DNA of 64,000 nt, from the NCBI GenBank assembly GCA_052400685.1, contig JBQTGJ010000015.1; one strand, 5' to 3'. Within the stretch, counting starts at the first letter, position 1, and every line of letters begins with the position of its first letter. The DNA is from CAZHHH01 sp052400685. Lineage in GTDB: Bacteria; Bacteroidota; Bacteroidia; Bacteroidales; Marinilabiliaceae. This document shows positions 1 to 9,236 of the stretch, piece by piece. The notes under the pieces are model-generated. The model was not told where the DNA came from. It made no database searches and worked only from the letters and a program-made list of their open reading frames with translations. A program made the position numbers and the translations under genes.

Positions 1-1257
1 CCAAACGATGTCTTCTCCGTTTATCAACAGCCAGCAGTTTTCTTTTTCAATAAGAGAGCATTTTTCATCAACGAAGAAATCACTCAGTTTTTTGAAATTT
101 TTCATGCCAAGAGGAATGAATCGGTCGCCTGATTCTGCATGTCGAAGGTAAAGAGGGAAGTCAATAAGATCGGCATCCAGGTGAACAACATCGGGTCTTT
201 TTGAAAATTTGAATTCGTTGGTTTTCTGAAATTTGGTTAATGATAGATGAATCGGATTACTGATTGTTTGATCATCACTATTTATGACATAATGCGTTTC
301 GTCTTTGGGCCTAATGGGCGTTATGATTAAGTTATAACGGTCTACGACCAACCGGTGACTGGCAGATAAAAATTGTTTCCCGGGTATGGTTTCCATGCTT
401 TTTATGATGGGAGAAATTTGCGCGCCAGAAAATCCGTAATCCTTTAATATATCAAATGCTATGGTCTGCTTTTGCGGATGTTGTTTTAGTAATTGAATGG
501 GAATAATGACGGTGTCTTCTTCTTTTGCTATTGATTCATTTTGAAATTTTTTAGACTCAATCGTCATTAACTCACAGGCCTCTTCCAAATAAGAGATGTT
601 TTTTTGCATAGTAACAAAAAATGAGGGGTTCATCTCTTTGAACAGCGGCATAATTTGGTGTCGTATTTTATTGCGCAGAATAGTCGTATCGCTGTTGGTC
701 GAATCGGTTCTATAGTTTAGATTATTTGCGCGGCAGTACTGTTTTATTTCTTCCGCACTGGCATACAGGAGTGGTCTGATGAGTTTTCCTTTGCGCCAGG
801 CTATTCCGGTAAGGCCTTTAAGACCGGTCCCTCGTGTTAAATTCAGAAAGAACGTTTCGATGGCGTCATCGCCATGATGACCTGTGGCAATATATTGAAT
901 ATTCAGCTGATTACTTAGTTCTTCAAACCATTGGTAACGGAGGTCGCGGGCGGCCATTTCAATGGATATTTTACGTTGCTGTGCCACTTCGCGGGTTTGA
1001 AAGCTGATGGTGTGTAATTTAATATTGAGTTGTTGGCATAAGGCGGTCACAAATGCCTCATCTTCGTTGGATTCTGCATCCCTGAGATTAAAATTACAGT
1101 GGGCCGCTATGCATGTGTGGCCGGCATTCTTCAACAAATGTAATAATGCAACCGAATCGGCACCACCACTGAGAGCCACCATAATACGCGATTTTTCCGT
1201 TATACGGCATTGTAACTGTAAGGCATCTCTGAAATGATATATAAATTGTTTACTCAA
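1..1257 (-). CDS. tilS: tRNA(Ile)-lysidine synthase TilS (3' end outside window)
   Basis: Modifies C34 of the CAU-anticodon tRNA-Ile to lysidine, so that it reads AUA codons. The N-type ATP pyrophosphatase loop SGGADS lies at about residues 30-35, followed by the family segments AARDLRYQWF, TGHHGDDAIETFFLNLTRG and RNKIRHQIMP. The last visible part belongs to the C-terminal substrate-binding region (HAESGDRFIPLGM). 419 codons are visible and the family is about 430-450 residues, so only the extreme C-terminus is missing. No ATG lies before the pyrophosphatase loop; a TTG at 1257-1255 is the best start, with an in-frame stop about 14 codons upstream. It is followed 56 bp away by the co-directional pabB-like gene's end, so the two are probably not tightly coupled. 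Confidence 0.93.
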   Translation of the reverse strand, partial: MSKQFIYHFRDALQLQCRITEKSRIMVALSGGADSVALLHLLKNAGHTCIAAHCNFNLRDAESNEDEAFVTALCQQLNIKLHTISFQTREVAQQRKISIEMAARDLRYQWFEELSNQLNIQYIATGHHGDDAIETFFLNLTRGTGLKGLTGIAWRKGKLIRPLLYASAEEIKQYCRANNLNYRTDSTNSDTTILRNKIRHQIMPLFKEMNPSFFVTMQKNISYLEEACELMTIESKKFQNESIAKEEDTVIIPIQLLKQHPQKQTIAFDILKDYGFSGAQISPIIKSMETIPGKQFLSASHRLVVDRYNLIITPIRPKDETHYVINSDDQTISNPIHLSLTKFQKTNEFKFSKRPDVVHLDADLIDFPLYLRHAESGDRFIPLGMKNFKKLSDFFVDEKCSLIEKENCWLLINGEDIVW

Positions 1258-1313
1258 TTTCTGTCGTTTTAATGTTTTAAAAGTAGTAACATTTGGCTAC
1301 AACACCGTCTTTG

Positions 1314-2612
1314 TTATAGTAGTTTTTCAGCTATAATTTTTGCTTTCAGCAGGCATTCATTGTATTCGTCATCGGCATTGGCTTCGGCTGTTATGGCGCT
1401 ACCGGCCCAAAATGAAATTTTTTTCATTTCATCGTCATACAGCAGTGTGCGTATAACCACATTGAAATCGAAATTACGCTGGGGTGAGATGTAGCCGATA
1501 GCTCCTGAGAAAAGACCGCGATTGTTGCACTCAAATTGGTCAATTAGTTTCATTGCACTAATCTTGGGCGCTCCGGTCATCGATCCCATGGGAAAGGAAT
1601 CAATTAGGGGAGCTGTCCAGTCCTCCGGGTTTTTTAAATGTGCTGATATGGTCGATATCATTTGAAAGACATTGGGAAAAGGGTATATGCCGCACAATTC
1701 ATCGACCTTTACACTCCCTTTTTTGGCTGAAATTGATAAATCGTTTCTCACCAGATCGGTGATCATCGTGTTTTCCGATTTTTCTTTTTGTGAAGTCGAG
1801 AGGCGTTTGTGAGCTTCTAATTCCTCCGTTTTGGTTCCTCCACGCGGTGCCGTTCCTTTCATTGGCATACTAACTATTTTGTTACCGCGTTTGGCCATGT
1901 AACGCTCGGGCGAAGCGCAAAAGGCATATTTGTTATGGTATTTTAACATCGCCGAGAGTGGCATGGGTGATAACTGCATTAGGCGTTTAAAGGTTTCAGC
2001 AGGCTGTAGTGAGGTGTTTTCGGCTGTAAACTCGATGCAAAAGTTCAGCTCGTAAATATCGCCCCGGTGAATGTGCTTCTGAATTTTATTAAAAGCGGTG
2101 TCATAATATTTCTGGTTGTGCGAGGGGCGGATCGTGGCCCTTGATTCTGATTTACGACTGTTTGATGTATTGGCGTGTTCAATCTGATGAACGATTGCCA
2201 GGGCTTCTGTTTCGGTGTTGTTTTTTTCTGAAAAACCGATTTGCCATATTCCTTCTTTTTGTCGAATAAGCCATCTGGGTTTGAAAAAATGAAGATTTGG
2301 AAATTCAATAAAAGCCTTTTTCCTGGAGGCTGGCAGTTCATGGCATTCGTTTTTCAGTTCGTAAGAAAGAAATCCCAGATACCAATCGTTATCCTTTAAT
2401 CGTTTTTTTAGTTCCAACGCTTTGCAGCTTATCGTTTCAAGGGCATCAAAACCTGCCAATAGGTTGAATGATGACAATGACTTGTAGGGCCCGGGAAGTG
2501 GCTGTTGGTTGTTGGTCAGGATTATCGAATGGTCGAAACAGGTGCAGAAATTCGTCAACTGATTATTCCACAACGTTTCGTTTTTGGGGGTAAAAGTAAT
2601 CCATTTTCGCAT
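1314..2612 (-). CDS. pabB: Aminodeoxychorismate synthase component I (PabB-like chorismate-binding enzyme)
   Basis: Converts chorismate (with glutamine-derived ammonia) to 4-amino-4-deoxychorismate for folate synthesis. Family motifs are in order: PMKGTAPRG near residue 250, DLVRNDLS near 281, the CGIYPFPNVFQMISTISA stretch near 308, SFPMGSMTGAPK near 330-340, and GLFSGAIGY near 362. The C-terminal stretch FWAGSAITAEANADDEYNE is typical of the chorismate-binding fold. Length 432 aa is normal for Bacteroidetes PabB. PMKGT rather than the TrpE-type PIAGT pattern favours PabB over anthranilate synthase or isochorismate synthase. No PabA or PabC partner is in the window. Confidence 0.88.
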   Translation of the reverse strand: MRKWITFTPKNETLWNNQLTNFCTCFDHSIILTNNQQPLPGPYKSLSSFNLLAGFDALETISCKALELKKRLKDNDWYLGFLSYELKNECHELPASRKKAFIEFPNLHFFKPRWLIRQKEGIWQIGFSEKNNTETEALAIVHQIEHANTSNSRKSESRATIRPSHNQKYYDTAFNKIQKHIHRGDIYELNFCIEFTAENTSLQPAETFKRLMQLSPMPLSAMLKYHNKYAFCASPERYMAKRGNKIVSMPMKGTAPRGGTKTEELEAHKRLSTSQKEKSENTMITDLVRNDLSISAKKGSVKVDELCGIYPFPNVFQMISTISAHLKNPEDWTAPLIDSFPMGSMTGAPKISAMKLIDQFECNNRGLFSGAIGYISPQRNFDFNVVIRTLLYDDEMKKISFWAGSAITAEANADDEYNECLLKAKIIAEKLL

Positions 2613-2721
2613 TTCACAAATTTAAAATGAAACTTGCTTATCGCCAAACCGTAGATGAGGTTATAATTTGTAACTATTTTCACATGAGTTGCTAATTGTT
2701 ATAAAAATATGGGAATAAATC

Positions 2722-2753
2722 ATTGATTATTATCAGAGGAAGTTTTACTTTCG
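2722..2753 (+). promoter_or_regulatory. Candidate Bacteroidetes sigma-70 promoter for the Lrp-type gene
   Basis: ATTG at 2722-2725, a 20-bp spacer, then TACTTTCG at 2746-2753. The Bacteroidetes consensus is TTTG-N19-21-TAnnTTTG, so the -7 box has one mismatch. It lies 61 bp upstream of the ATG at 2815. Motif match only. Confidence 0.45.
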
Positions 2754-2814
2754 TAAAAATAAATACGATAATTCACTTGATAGGTTTTAAATTGTAATAA
2801 TATTAGTTTTTAGC

Positions 2815-3279
2815 ATGGATAGTCATTTACAAATTGATAGTTTAGATAAAAAGATTCTTTCTTTAATCACTCGTAATGCCCGCATACCGTTTTTGGAAGT
2901 GGCCCGGGAATGCAAAGTGTCTGGAGCTGCTATTCATCAACGCATTCAGAGATTGATGAATATTGGCGTCATTAAGGGCTCCGAATTTATCCTGAATCCT
3001 ACAAAAATAGGGTTTCATACCTGCGCCTTCATGGGTATTTTTCTGAAGAAAGCCAGTTTATTTGATAAGGTTGTACAGCTTCTGGAACAGATACCCGAAG
3101 TGGTTGAATGTCACTATACCACCGGGCAGTATGCTGTGTTTATCAAAATTTATGCGCACAGCAATGAGCATTTAAAGCGAATATTACATGATAAACTGCA
3201 GGCCATACCTGGCATTTCATCCACAGAAACAATCATTTCGCTGGATGAATCATTTAAGCGTCAGTTACCGGTAGAGTAA
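2815..3279 (+). CDS. Lrp/AsnC family transcriptional regulator
   Basis: Small feast/famine regulator of 154 aa, the normal family length. Residues about 8-60 form the N-terminal winged helix-turn-helix (LDKKILSLITRNARIPF and VSGAAIHQRIQRL). Residues about 65-148 form the RAM/AsnC ligand-binding and oligomerisation domain, including the ECHYTTGQYAVFIKIYA strand region. It is transcribed alone, between a good promoter match and an intrinsic terminator. Effector and targets cannot be told from the sequence; family members usually sense an amino acid. Confidence 0.9.
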   Translation: MDSHLQIDSLDKKILSLITRNARIPFLEVARECKVSGAAIHQRIQRLMNIGVIKGSEFILNPTKIGFHTCAFMGIFLKKASLFDKVVQLLEQIPEVVECHYTTGQYAVFIKIYAHSNEHLKRILHDKLQAIPGISSTETIISLDESFKRQLPVE

Positions 3280-3299
3280 TTTTTTTTTGCGGAATTGTT

Positions 3300-3338
3300 A
3301 AACAGGAAGTTTCGAAAATGGAGTTTCCTGTTTTTTTT
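3300..3338 (+). terminator. Intrinsic terminator after the Lrp-type gene
   Basis: AACAGGAA (3301-3308) pairs with TTCCTGTT (3325-3332) around a 16-nt loop and runs into eight or more T residues. It lies 20 bp after the Lrp stop codon. Confidence 0.75.
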
Positions 3339-3574
3339 ACAAAAAAACTTTTTGAGTCTTCATCTTGGGTTCTCAACGGAACCAAATCGGCGATATTGAA
3401 AATTTGTCAATGTCGTTCATCAAAAAAAACAGGCCGGTCATCAATTAATTTCCTTAAATCGATTATTTAAGCTCATCATATCGTCACAAAATTACTATTT
3501 TACGAAACTTTTTTACAGTTATAATGCTATAAAGAAATAGTATGTCTGAACGCCGACTGTTTCATTATAAATAG

Positions 3575-3705
3575 TATCAGCAACAAAACTCAAGTGCTTG
3601 ATAAGACATGTTTGAATTCAAGGCTTGCGAAGTCTGAAAAATGTGAGTTTACTATGGTAAATGGTCATTTTCAGGATAAGCATAACGCTAAAATTGAACT
3701 TTTCT
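3575..3705 (-). repeat. Dispersed palindromic repeat, family P, copy 1 (inverted orientation)
   Basis: Core hairpin 3623-3681: CTGAAAAATG pairs with CATTTTCAG, and an inner TTTAC/GTAAA stem caps it. The outer sequence matches other copies, with TTCAAGGCTTGCGAAGT on the plus strand being the reverse complement of their right arm, and a tail matching the GTGCTTGAGTTTT-type end of copy 2. It fills most of the 454-bp gap between the Lrp gene and the T9SS gene; nothing else was seen in that gap besides the terminator. Confidence 0.75.
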
Positions 3706-3733
3706 TGTAAGCACAAAATACCGTTTCGTTCAA

Positions 3734-6706
3734 ATGAATCAATTTTACAGCATTTTATCTATTTGGATTAAAAGCTTCATCCTGGGGTGCACTTTAATGA
3801 TGCCTTCATCGGTTTATGCTTTAGAGACTTTTCAGGATGAGGATGCTAGTCTTCAGAAAATTTTAAAATCTGATGATTTGTTGGTTCCTGTACTCGATTC
3901 GCCAGCTAACTATTCATGGTTTAATTCTGATGTAAATGAGGTTTCTTTGGCCTGGCATTTGGATGAGACGGCCGGAATTACCTCCCTTAAAATTGAATAT
4001 TATATTAATGGAGTTCTTCAGCCTTTAGTAACTGGTTTGTCTTCAGCTGATGTTACTTATAGTCTTACCGGACTTACGTCAGGTAGTTTTGTGTCGTGGC
4101 GTGTGGGTAGTGTAGACGGCAGCACAATAGAGCATTGGTCTGAATCGTTTGAATTCTCAATTAAAAGGGATCGAAAAGTTTATGTCAAACCTGACGGCGT
4201 TGGTGATGGTGCTTCCTGGAACACTGCTACTAATCTCCGATCGGCTTTAAGTAATTATGTTTATGGTGATACGCTATGGCTAACGAAAGGTGTTTATAAG
4301 CCAACATCGTCACTGGACCGGACAATTCGTTTTGAATTAAAGGAAGGCATCCATATTTACGGTGGTTTTGTGGGGTATGAAACTTCTCTCGATCAGCGCG
4401 ATTGGTCGACAAATGTTACAGTTTTGTCGGGCGATATAGGTGAGGTAGATAGTAATACAGATAATAGTTATAATCTTTTGTGGCTGGATGGCCGTGATAA
4501 TCCTGTAACTAATTTAACCCGTATCGATGGTTTGGTAGTTGAAGAAGCCAATGCAGCATTGTCATCGGGAAGTAGAAGCCAGGGTAGCGCAATGCAATTG
4601 TTAAGTGCATCACCTTTGGTTGTGAATGTTTGGTTTCGAGATAACCATGCGGCAACGTATGGCGGGGCTGTATATGCCGATGGCAATTCAATACCTCTTA
4701 TTTATAATTGTATTTTTGAGGATAATGAAGCTGACAATTGGGGTGGCGCCATCATGACAGAGGGAAGTCCAATAATCGGGAATTCGGTGTTTTATGGAAA
4801 TATAGCCGGTGGCCGAGGTGGTGCTATAAGTGCCCCCGAATTGCCTCACGTGGTGAGTGTTTATAATTCAGTTTTGTGGAATAACGAAGCGCCTACAGGT
4901 TCTCAAACCTACGGTACTGTAGATGTTTCTAACTCTGTAATTGAGGGAGGAGAAGCCAGTTTGGGTAATAAGACGACCGATCCTCTTTTTGTTAATCCTT
5001 CAGAAGGTGATTTCAGAATTACAAAATCTTCACCCGCGTTAAATGGAGGCGACAATGACGACGTTCCGGCCTGGTTAACATTCGATTTTTCCGGTTCGAA
5101 TCGAATTCTGGCAACAAATGTAGATATGGGAGTTTTTGAAGGAATTACCGAGGTTCCTGTTATTGAGTTTCCTGTTAATCAACAGGTTTTAGACTATGAT
5201 TTGTCTTCGATTGATTTGCAATGGGGATGGGAAAGTGCTGCGCCGGATGATCTTATCGGATACGAAATTCAATACATATTAGATGGTGGTGAAACGGTAT
5301 CTATTGATGCAGGTACTTCTCTAACATGGCCATTTACCGATATACAGGTGGGGTCAGAAGTTGATTGGCGGGTAGGTGCTACTGTCTCCGGTTCGTCTCT
5401 TATATTGTGGTCCAACTGGTCTTCGTTTATTATCAGACGTGATAAACCCTTGTACGTTAAATCAGGTGCAACTGGAACCGGCAGCTCATGGAGTGACCCT
5501 ATCTCGTTGAAGGATGCCATGGATGTGGCTGTTTTTGGAGACCAGATATGGGTGGCAACAGGTATATATAAACCCACCGACGATACCGATCGTTTTGTCT
5601 CTTTTGGTTTGCGTGATGGAATTAAGCTTTATGGTGGATTTGTCGGAAATGAAACATCGCTTGATCAGCGTAATTTTTTATCGAATTTAACCATTTTTAG
5701 TGGAAATATTGGGGAAACGAGCACCAGTGATGATAATAGTTATCGTGTTTTTAAGATAGAAGGTACAGCTCAGGATCCAATAACAAACAATACCTGCATC
5801 GACGGTATTATTATTGAAGATGGATATGCTTCATCGGCTAATAATAACAGTAGTAACGGTGGTGGTATGTACCTTAATTTTGCCAGCCCGGTAATTACCA
5901 ATGTGTTGTTTCGTAATAACAGAGCTTCTGAAAATGGCGGTGCTGTGTATTGTGATGAATATTCGCAACCTGTATTTGGTAATATAATCTTTAGTAATAA
6001 CTCGGCTGTAAAACTTGGCGGCGCAGTGTATATCAATACCAAGAATGCAGTCTATTTTTATAATTGTTTATGGTATAAGAATTCCAGCGAATATTGGGGT
6101 GGGGCTATTTCAGCATCAATCAATGCGGCTGTTATCTATAATTCTATTTTGTGGGGTAATACCGCCGCTGTTGAATTTAGTGATATTGATTATGCCAATG
6201 CTTATTCATCATTGGTTCAGGATGGTTCAGGAACCGCTAGTCTTACCGATAATCCATTATTAACCGATCCTGTAAATCTTGATTTTACGCCTAAATCCGG
6301 ATCGCCTGCTATTGATTCGGGTGATAATAGCTATGTTGCCGATTGGCTTGAGGAGGATTTTTATGGCAATCGGCGTATTTATGGTACAGCGGTTGACATG
6401 GGCCCCATTGAGCAAGGAAGTATCCCTGATGCTTTGATAAACCCTGAGACGTCTGCTTTAAATAATTTGCAGATCTGGCCTAATCCGGTTAAGATTGGAG
6501 AGAATTTGTTTGCTCGCGTGGGTTACCAGAATAGTCCGGGAACTTTGTCTCTGTACAATTTTTCAGGTTCTATTGTCAGTCAGTGGACTATTCTGTCCGG
6601 AGAGACTCATAGCCTTGGGCACGTCTCTTTAACTTCTGGAATTTATATTTTACGCTATGCTGATAGCCTGGGGCATACAACTAGCGTAACGTTAGTTGTG
6701 AAGTAG
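3734..6706 (+). CDS. T9SS-exported protein with two parallel beta-helix units
   Basis: Secreted 990-aa protein of unknown substrate. It has a signal peptide (about residues 1-29). Two homologous units follow, each an Ig/FN3-like module plus a right-handed beta-helix (pectate-lyase-like) domain: about residues 45-465 and 470-895. Matching landmarks are YGGFVGYETSLDQRDW in the first unit and YGGFVGNETSLDQRNF in the second, about 420 residues apart, which indicates internal duplication. The C-terminal 80 residues are a type A T9SS sorting domain (IWPNP motif near residue 913, ending in TLVVK). Such proteins are usually surface-anchored or released adhesins or polysaccharide-active proteins; no catalytic residues were identified. 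Its 3' end overlaps the convergent metallophosphatase gene by 26 bp. Confidence 0.85.
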   Translation: MNQFYSILSIWIKSFILGCTLMMPSSVYALETFQDEDASLQKILKSDDLLVPVLDSPANYSWFNSDVNEVSLAWHLDETAGITSLKIEYYINGVLQPLVTGLSSADVTYSLTGLTSGSFVSWRVGSVDGSTIEHWSESFEFSIKRDRKVYVKPDGVGDGASWNTATNLRSALSNYVYGDTLWLTKGVYKPTSSLDRTIRFELKEGIHIYGGFVGYETSLDQRDWSTNVTVLSGDIGEVDSNTDNSYNLLWLDGRDNPVTNLTRIDGLVVEEANAALSSGSRSQGSAMQLLSASPLVVNVWFRDNHAATYGGAVYADGNSIPLIYNCIFEDNEADNWGGAIMTEGSPIIGNSVFYGNIAGGRGGAISAPELPHVVSVYNSVLWNNEAPTGSQTYGTVDVSNSVIEGGEASLGNKTTDPLFVNPSEGDFRITKSSPALNGGDNDDVPAWLTFDFSGSNRILATNVDMGVFEGITEVPVIEFPVNQQVLDYDLSSIDLQWGWESAAPDDLIGYEIQYILDGGETVSIDAGTSLTWPFTDIQVGSEVDWRVGATVSGSSLILWSNWSSFIIRRDKPLYVKSGATGTGSSWSDPISLKDAMDVAVFGDQIWVATGIYKPTDDTDRFVSFGLRDGIKLYGGFVGNETSLDQRNFLSNLTIFSGNIGETSTSDDNSYRVFKIEGTAQDPITNNTCIDGIIIEDGYASSANNNSSNGGGMYLNFASPVITNVLFRNNRASENGGAVYCDEYSQPVFGNIIFSNNSAVKLGGAVYINTKNAVYFYNCLWYKNSSEYWGGAISASINAAVIYNSILWGNTAAVEFSDIDYANAYSSLVQDGSGTASLTDNPLLTDPVNLDFTPKSGSPAIDSGDNSYVADWLEEDFYGNRRIYGTAVDMGPIEQGSIPDALINPETSALNNLQIWPNPVKIGENLFARVGYQNSPGTLSLYNFSGSIVSQWTILSGETHSLGHVSLTSGIYILRYADSLGHTTSVTLVVK

Positions 6707-7583
6707 TTGTGGTTGTCTTCTCTTTTTCAAAAACAACATTAATCTGTTCCATTTTTACACCAGCCCATCCCGACTGATGAATGGTAATTTTGCGTCCATC
6801 AAGGTTTATTTCTTCTATGGGTTTTTCCAAAAAAGTGTGGGTGTGTCCACCTAAAATCATGTCTATATTTTTGGTCTCACGGGCAAGTGTTATATCATCG
6901 GGTTGTCCCTCCATTTTAAGTCCAAGGTGCGATAATGCTATTACCATATTGCATTTTTTGTCTTGTTTTAGCAAAGTCGCAGTTGTTTCCCCTTTTATTA
7001 TGGGATCAAGATATTTTATCCTTCCGAAGTTGGAGGGGGCAATTAGCCCGTCTGGTTGTATTCCTAATCCAATTATTCCGATTTTAATATTGCCTTTTTG
7101 AATAATTTTCCAGGGTGAGATAAGGTTTTCCAGGGCGGATTCGGTGACGTCGTAATTGGTGTTGATAAACGGAAATCCGGCCTTTTTGATTTGTTGAGAT
7201 AAATGTGCTACGCCGTTGTCAAATTCATGATTGCCCAGGGTGGCTGCGTCATATCCCATACGGGTCATTAATTCCAGTTCGAGCTTGCCGCCGTAATAAT
7301 TGAAGTAGGGCGTTCCCTGAAATATATCGCCTGAATCCAGCAGCAGCACGTGTTCATATTTTTGTCTGATTTGTTGAATTATGGCTGATCTGGCTGCAAA
7401 ACCGCCTTGTGACGGAAATTTATTGTGGTTGGCCGGAAATGGATCAATGTGACTGTGGACATCGTTGGTATGCAAAATTATTATATTCTGACGTTGTGCA
7501 TAATTGGCTTTTACAATGTTCGGGAGTGTCATAAAGGCTGCTCCTGCTGCCACTGTTTTTATAAATTGTCTCCTGTTATTCAT
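6681..7583 (-). CDS. Metallophosphatase, catalytic half of a split 5'-nucleotidase
   Basis: Calcineurin-like phosphoesterase of 300 aa, exported by Tat or anchored: the N-terminus carries a twin-arginine signal (MNNRRQFIKTVAAGAAFM). Metal-binding motifs are complete: HTNDVHSH (residues 38-45), DSGDIFQGT, GNHEFDNG and GGHTHTF. Usual UshA-type enzymes are about 500-600 aa with a C-terminal substrate domain in the same chain. Here that domain is encoded by the preceding gene in the same operon, 9 bp upstream. Likely activity is periplasmic nucleotide or nucleotide-sugar hydrolysis. The 3' end overlaps the convergent T9SS gene by 26 bp. Confidence 0.88.
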   Translation of the reverse strand: MNNRRQFIKTVAAGAAFMTLPNIVKANYAQRQNIIILHTNDVHSHIDPFPANHNKFPSQGGFAARSAIIQQIRQKYEHVLLLDSGDIFQGTPYFNYYGGKLELELMTRMGYDAATLGNHEFDNGVAHLSQQIKKAGFPFINTNYDVTESALENLISPWKIIQKGNIKIGIIGLGIQPDGLIAPSNFGRIKYLDPIIKGETTATLLKQDKKCNMVIALSHLGLKMEGQPDDITLARETKNIDMILGGHTHTFLEKPIEEINLDGRKITIHQSGWAGVKMEQINVVFEKEKTTTTTSQLTLR

Positions 7584-7592
7584 CGGTCCTTT

Positions 7593-8360
7593 TTATTTTG
7601 AGATACTTATTCTGACGTTTTTAGGGGCTGTTACAGGGCTGTTTTTTGCTGCCAGCCTTTTTATACCATCAATGATGATATTGCGCATTAGGTAATTGGT
7701 TGTGATTGTGGTGTCGCCCAAACTGAAAATGGCATAATGATCGCCTCCTTCTGCCAGGTAATTATTTGTGAAAACCCAGTAATATTGGTTAATTGATAGT
7801 GGAGATCCCTGTACTTTTGATTGTACAGCTTTTTTTGCGTCAATGGTAAAGGAGGCGCCTGAGAGACCATCTCCACCTTCGTCAACTATATGGTTAAAAA
7901 GTTGTTGTACCTGTTTTCCGGTAAGTTTTACAGCTACCAGATAGTTTTCAAATGGCATAACTTCAAATACTGAACGTATTGTAATATTACCCTCGGGCAA
8001 TGGACTTCTCAACCCTTTAGAATTTACCACTGCCAGAGTCGGATAAGATGTCAGATGTGATTCTTTCATGAATTGTTGTCCTGCCTGAAGGGTTAAGTCG
8101 GCAACGAAATTGGTCAGGGGGCTTTCGGGCTTGAATGATTTGAGCATGGTAGCACCGCGACCTATTACCTCGTTCATAACGTTTTCTATTGAATCACGGT
8201 AGGGCTCTATATATTTATTCATCAAACTGTCTGTTCCTTCTTCGGGATTTATGACAATTTGTTGCTGTTCGGTTATTCGTGGATTTAATTGCTGTTTGCA
8301 GGCTGTTGTGAGAAGCAGTGAGTTAATTGCAATCGCCGTAATGAAGATATATTTTATCAT
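7593..8360 (-). CDS. 5'-nucleotidase C-terminal-domain lipoprotein
   Basis: 255-aa protein with a lipoprotein signal (lipobox LTTAC, acylated Cys about residue 21). The rest matches the 5'-nucleotidase C-terminal substrate-binding domain: NFVADLTLQAGQQF, GLRSPLPEGNITIRSVFEV, MPFENYLV and NYLAEGGDHYAIF. It has no metal-binding phosphoesterase motifs and so should not be active alone. It is first in a two-gene operon with the metallophosphatase, and the pair together equals one UshA-type enzyme. This two-gene layout is found elsewhere in Bacteroidetes; membrane anchoring through this subunit is inference. Confidence 0.85.
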   Translation of the reverse strand: MIKYIFITAIAINSLLLTTACKQQLNPRITEQQQIVINPEEGTDSLMNKYIEPYRDSIENVMNEVIGRGATMLKSFKPESPLTNFVADLTLQAGQQFMKESHLTSYPTLAVVNSKGLRSPLPEGNITIRSVFEVMPFENYLVAVKLTGKQVQQLFNHIVDEGGDGLSGASFTIDAKKAVQSKVQGSPLSINQYYWVFTNNYLAEGGDHYAIFSLGDTTITTNYLMRNIIIDGIKRLAAKNSPVTAPKNVRISISK

Positions 8361-8456
8361 TGTTCTGTTTTAATGGTTATCATTCCTTCAAAGATAGACC
8401 TTTGTTTGTTTTATTATTATGAGTTTTGTTTTGAAGGCCTATTAGTAATGAAATCT

Positions 8457-8464
8457 TAACTTTG
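8457..8464 (+). promoter_or_regulatory. Candidate -7 box for the uracil-DNA glycosylase gene
   Basis: TAACTTTG is a perfect TAnnTTTG box, 40 bp before the ATG. The nearest upstream TTTG is 23 bp away, slightly long for the consensus. Confidence 0.4.
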
Positions 8465-8504
8465 CATTTTTAATTATATTCAATTTTAGAAAAACAATTT
8501 GTAA

Positions 8505-9236
8505 ATGCAAAAAGTTTCATTTCTGCTACCTGATAACATTCATTCTTCCTGGCATTTATTTTTGACTGATGAATTGGTTCTTTTGCTGAATCGTATCGAA
8601 AAACAGCTTCAAGACGAGTCGGCCTTTACGCCATCAATGGATAATATACTTCGTTTTTTAATGCTTGATTTATCGTCGGTGAAGGCTTTAATTATTGGTC
8701 AGGATCCTTATCCGCAGATAGGCGTGGCTACAGGAAGGGCTTTTGAGGTAGGCACGTTGAAAAGCTGGCATGATACGTTTCGAAATACGAGCCTGAGAAA
8801 TATTGTCCGGGCTTTATATGCCGTTGATCATCCCGATGATTTGTTGACATTTAGTGATATCAAAAAGGAGATGAAAGCCGAACGATTTCAATTATTATCA
8901 CCCTCCTTGCTGTTTGAACATTGGGAGAAACAAGGCGTACTGCTTTTAAACACCTCCTTTTCGTGTCGGGTTGGGAAGCCTGGCAGTCATGCGGCAATGT
9001 GGGCCCCTTTTACGAATCGTTTATTTTGGTATATTCATTCACAGCAACCGGATATTACCTGGCTTTTATGGGGTGCACATGCCGTTAAATCGACCGCACA
9101 TCTGCAACTAAGACATGTGTTAACCAGTTGCCATCCTATGATTTGTTATCGTCGTCCGGATGATTTTTTGTTTGGCGAAATTAATCCTTTTAGGGAGCTC
9201 AGGGAAGCTATAGATTGGGGATTTAAAAGTATCTGA
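8505..9236 (+). CDS. Uracil-DNA glycosylase, family 1-like with altered motifs
   Basis: Excises uracil from DNA. The water-activating motif is GQDPYP (residues 65-70), where classical Ung has GQDPYH. Further landmarks are GVLLLNTSFSCRVGKPGSH near 145-163, the LLWGAHA strand, and TSCHPMICYRRP where classical Ung has an HPSP loop. The catalytic Asp and the His of the leucine-loop motif are therefore kept, while adjacent residues differ. Length 243 aa is normal. Family membership is clear; whether substrate range differs is unknown. It is a single gene whose last 14 bp overlap the convergent PorP gene. Confidence 0.85.
   Translation: MQKVSFLLPDNIHSSWHLFLTDELVLLLNRIEKQLQDESAFTPSMDNILRFLMLDLSSVKALIIGQDPYPQIGVATGRAFEVGTLKSWHDTFRNTSLRNIVRALYAVDHPDDLLTFSDIKKEMKAERFQLLSPSLLFEHWEKQGVLLLNTSFSCRVGKPGSHAAMWAPFTNRLFWYIHSQQPDITWLLWGAHAVKSTAHLQLRHVLTSCHPMICYRRPDDFLFGEINPFRELREAIDWGFKSI

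Noticed and set aside
1007..1237. Plus-strand 76-codon frame inside tilS
   Set aside because: Shadow of the TilS reading frame on the opposite strand; TilS motifs are clear.
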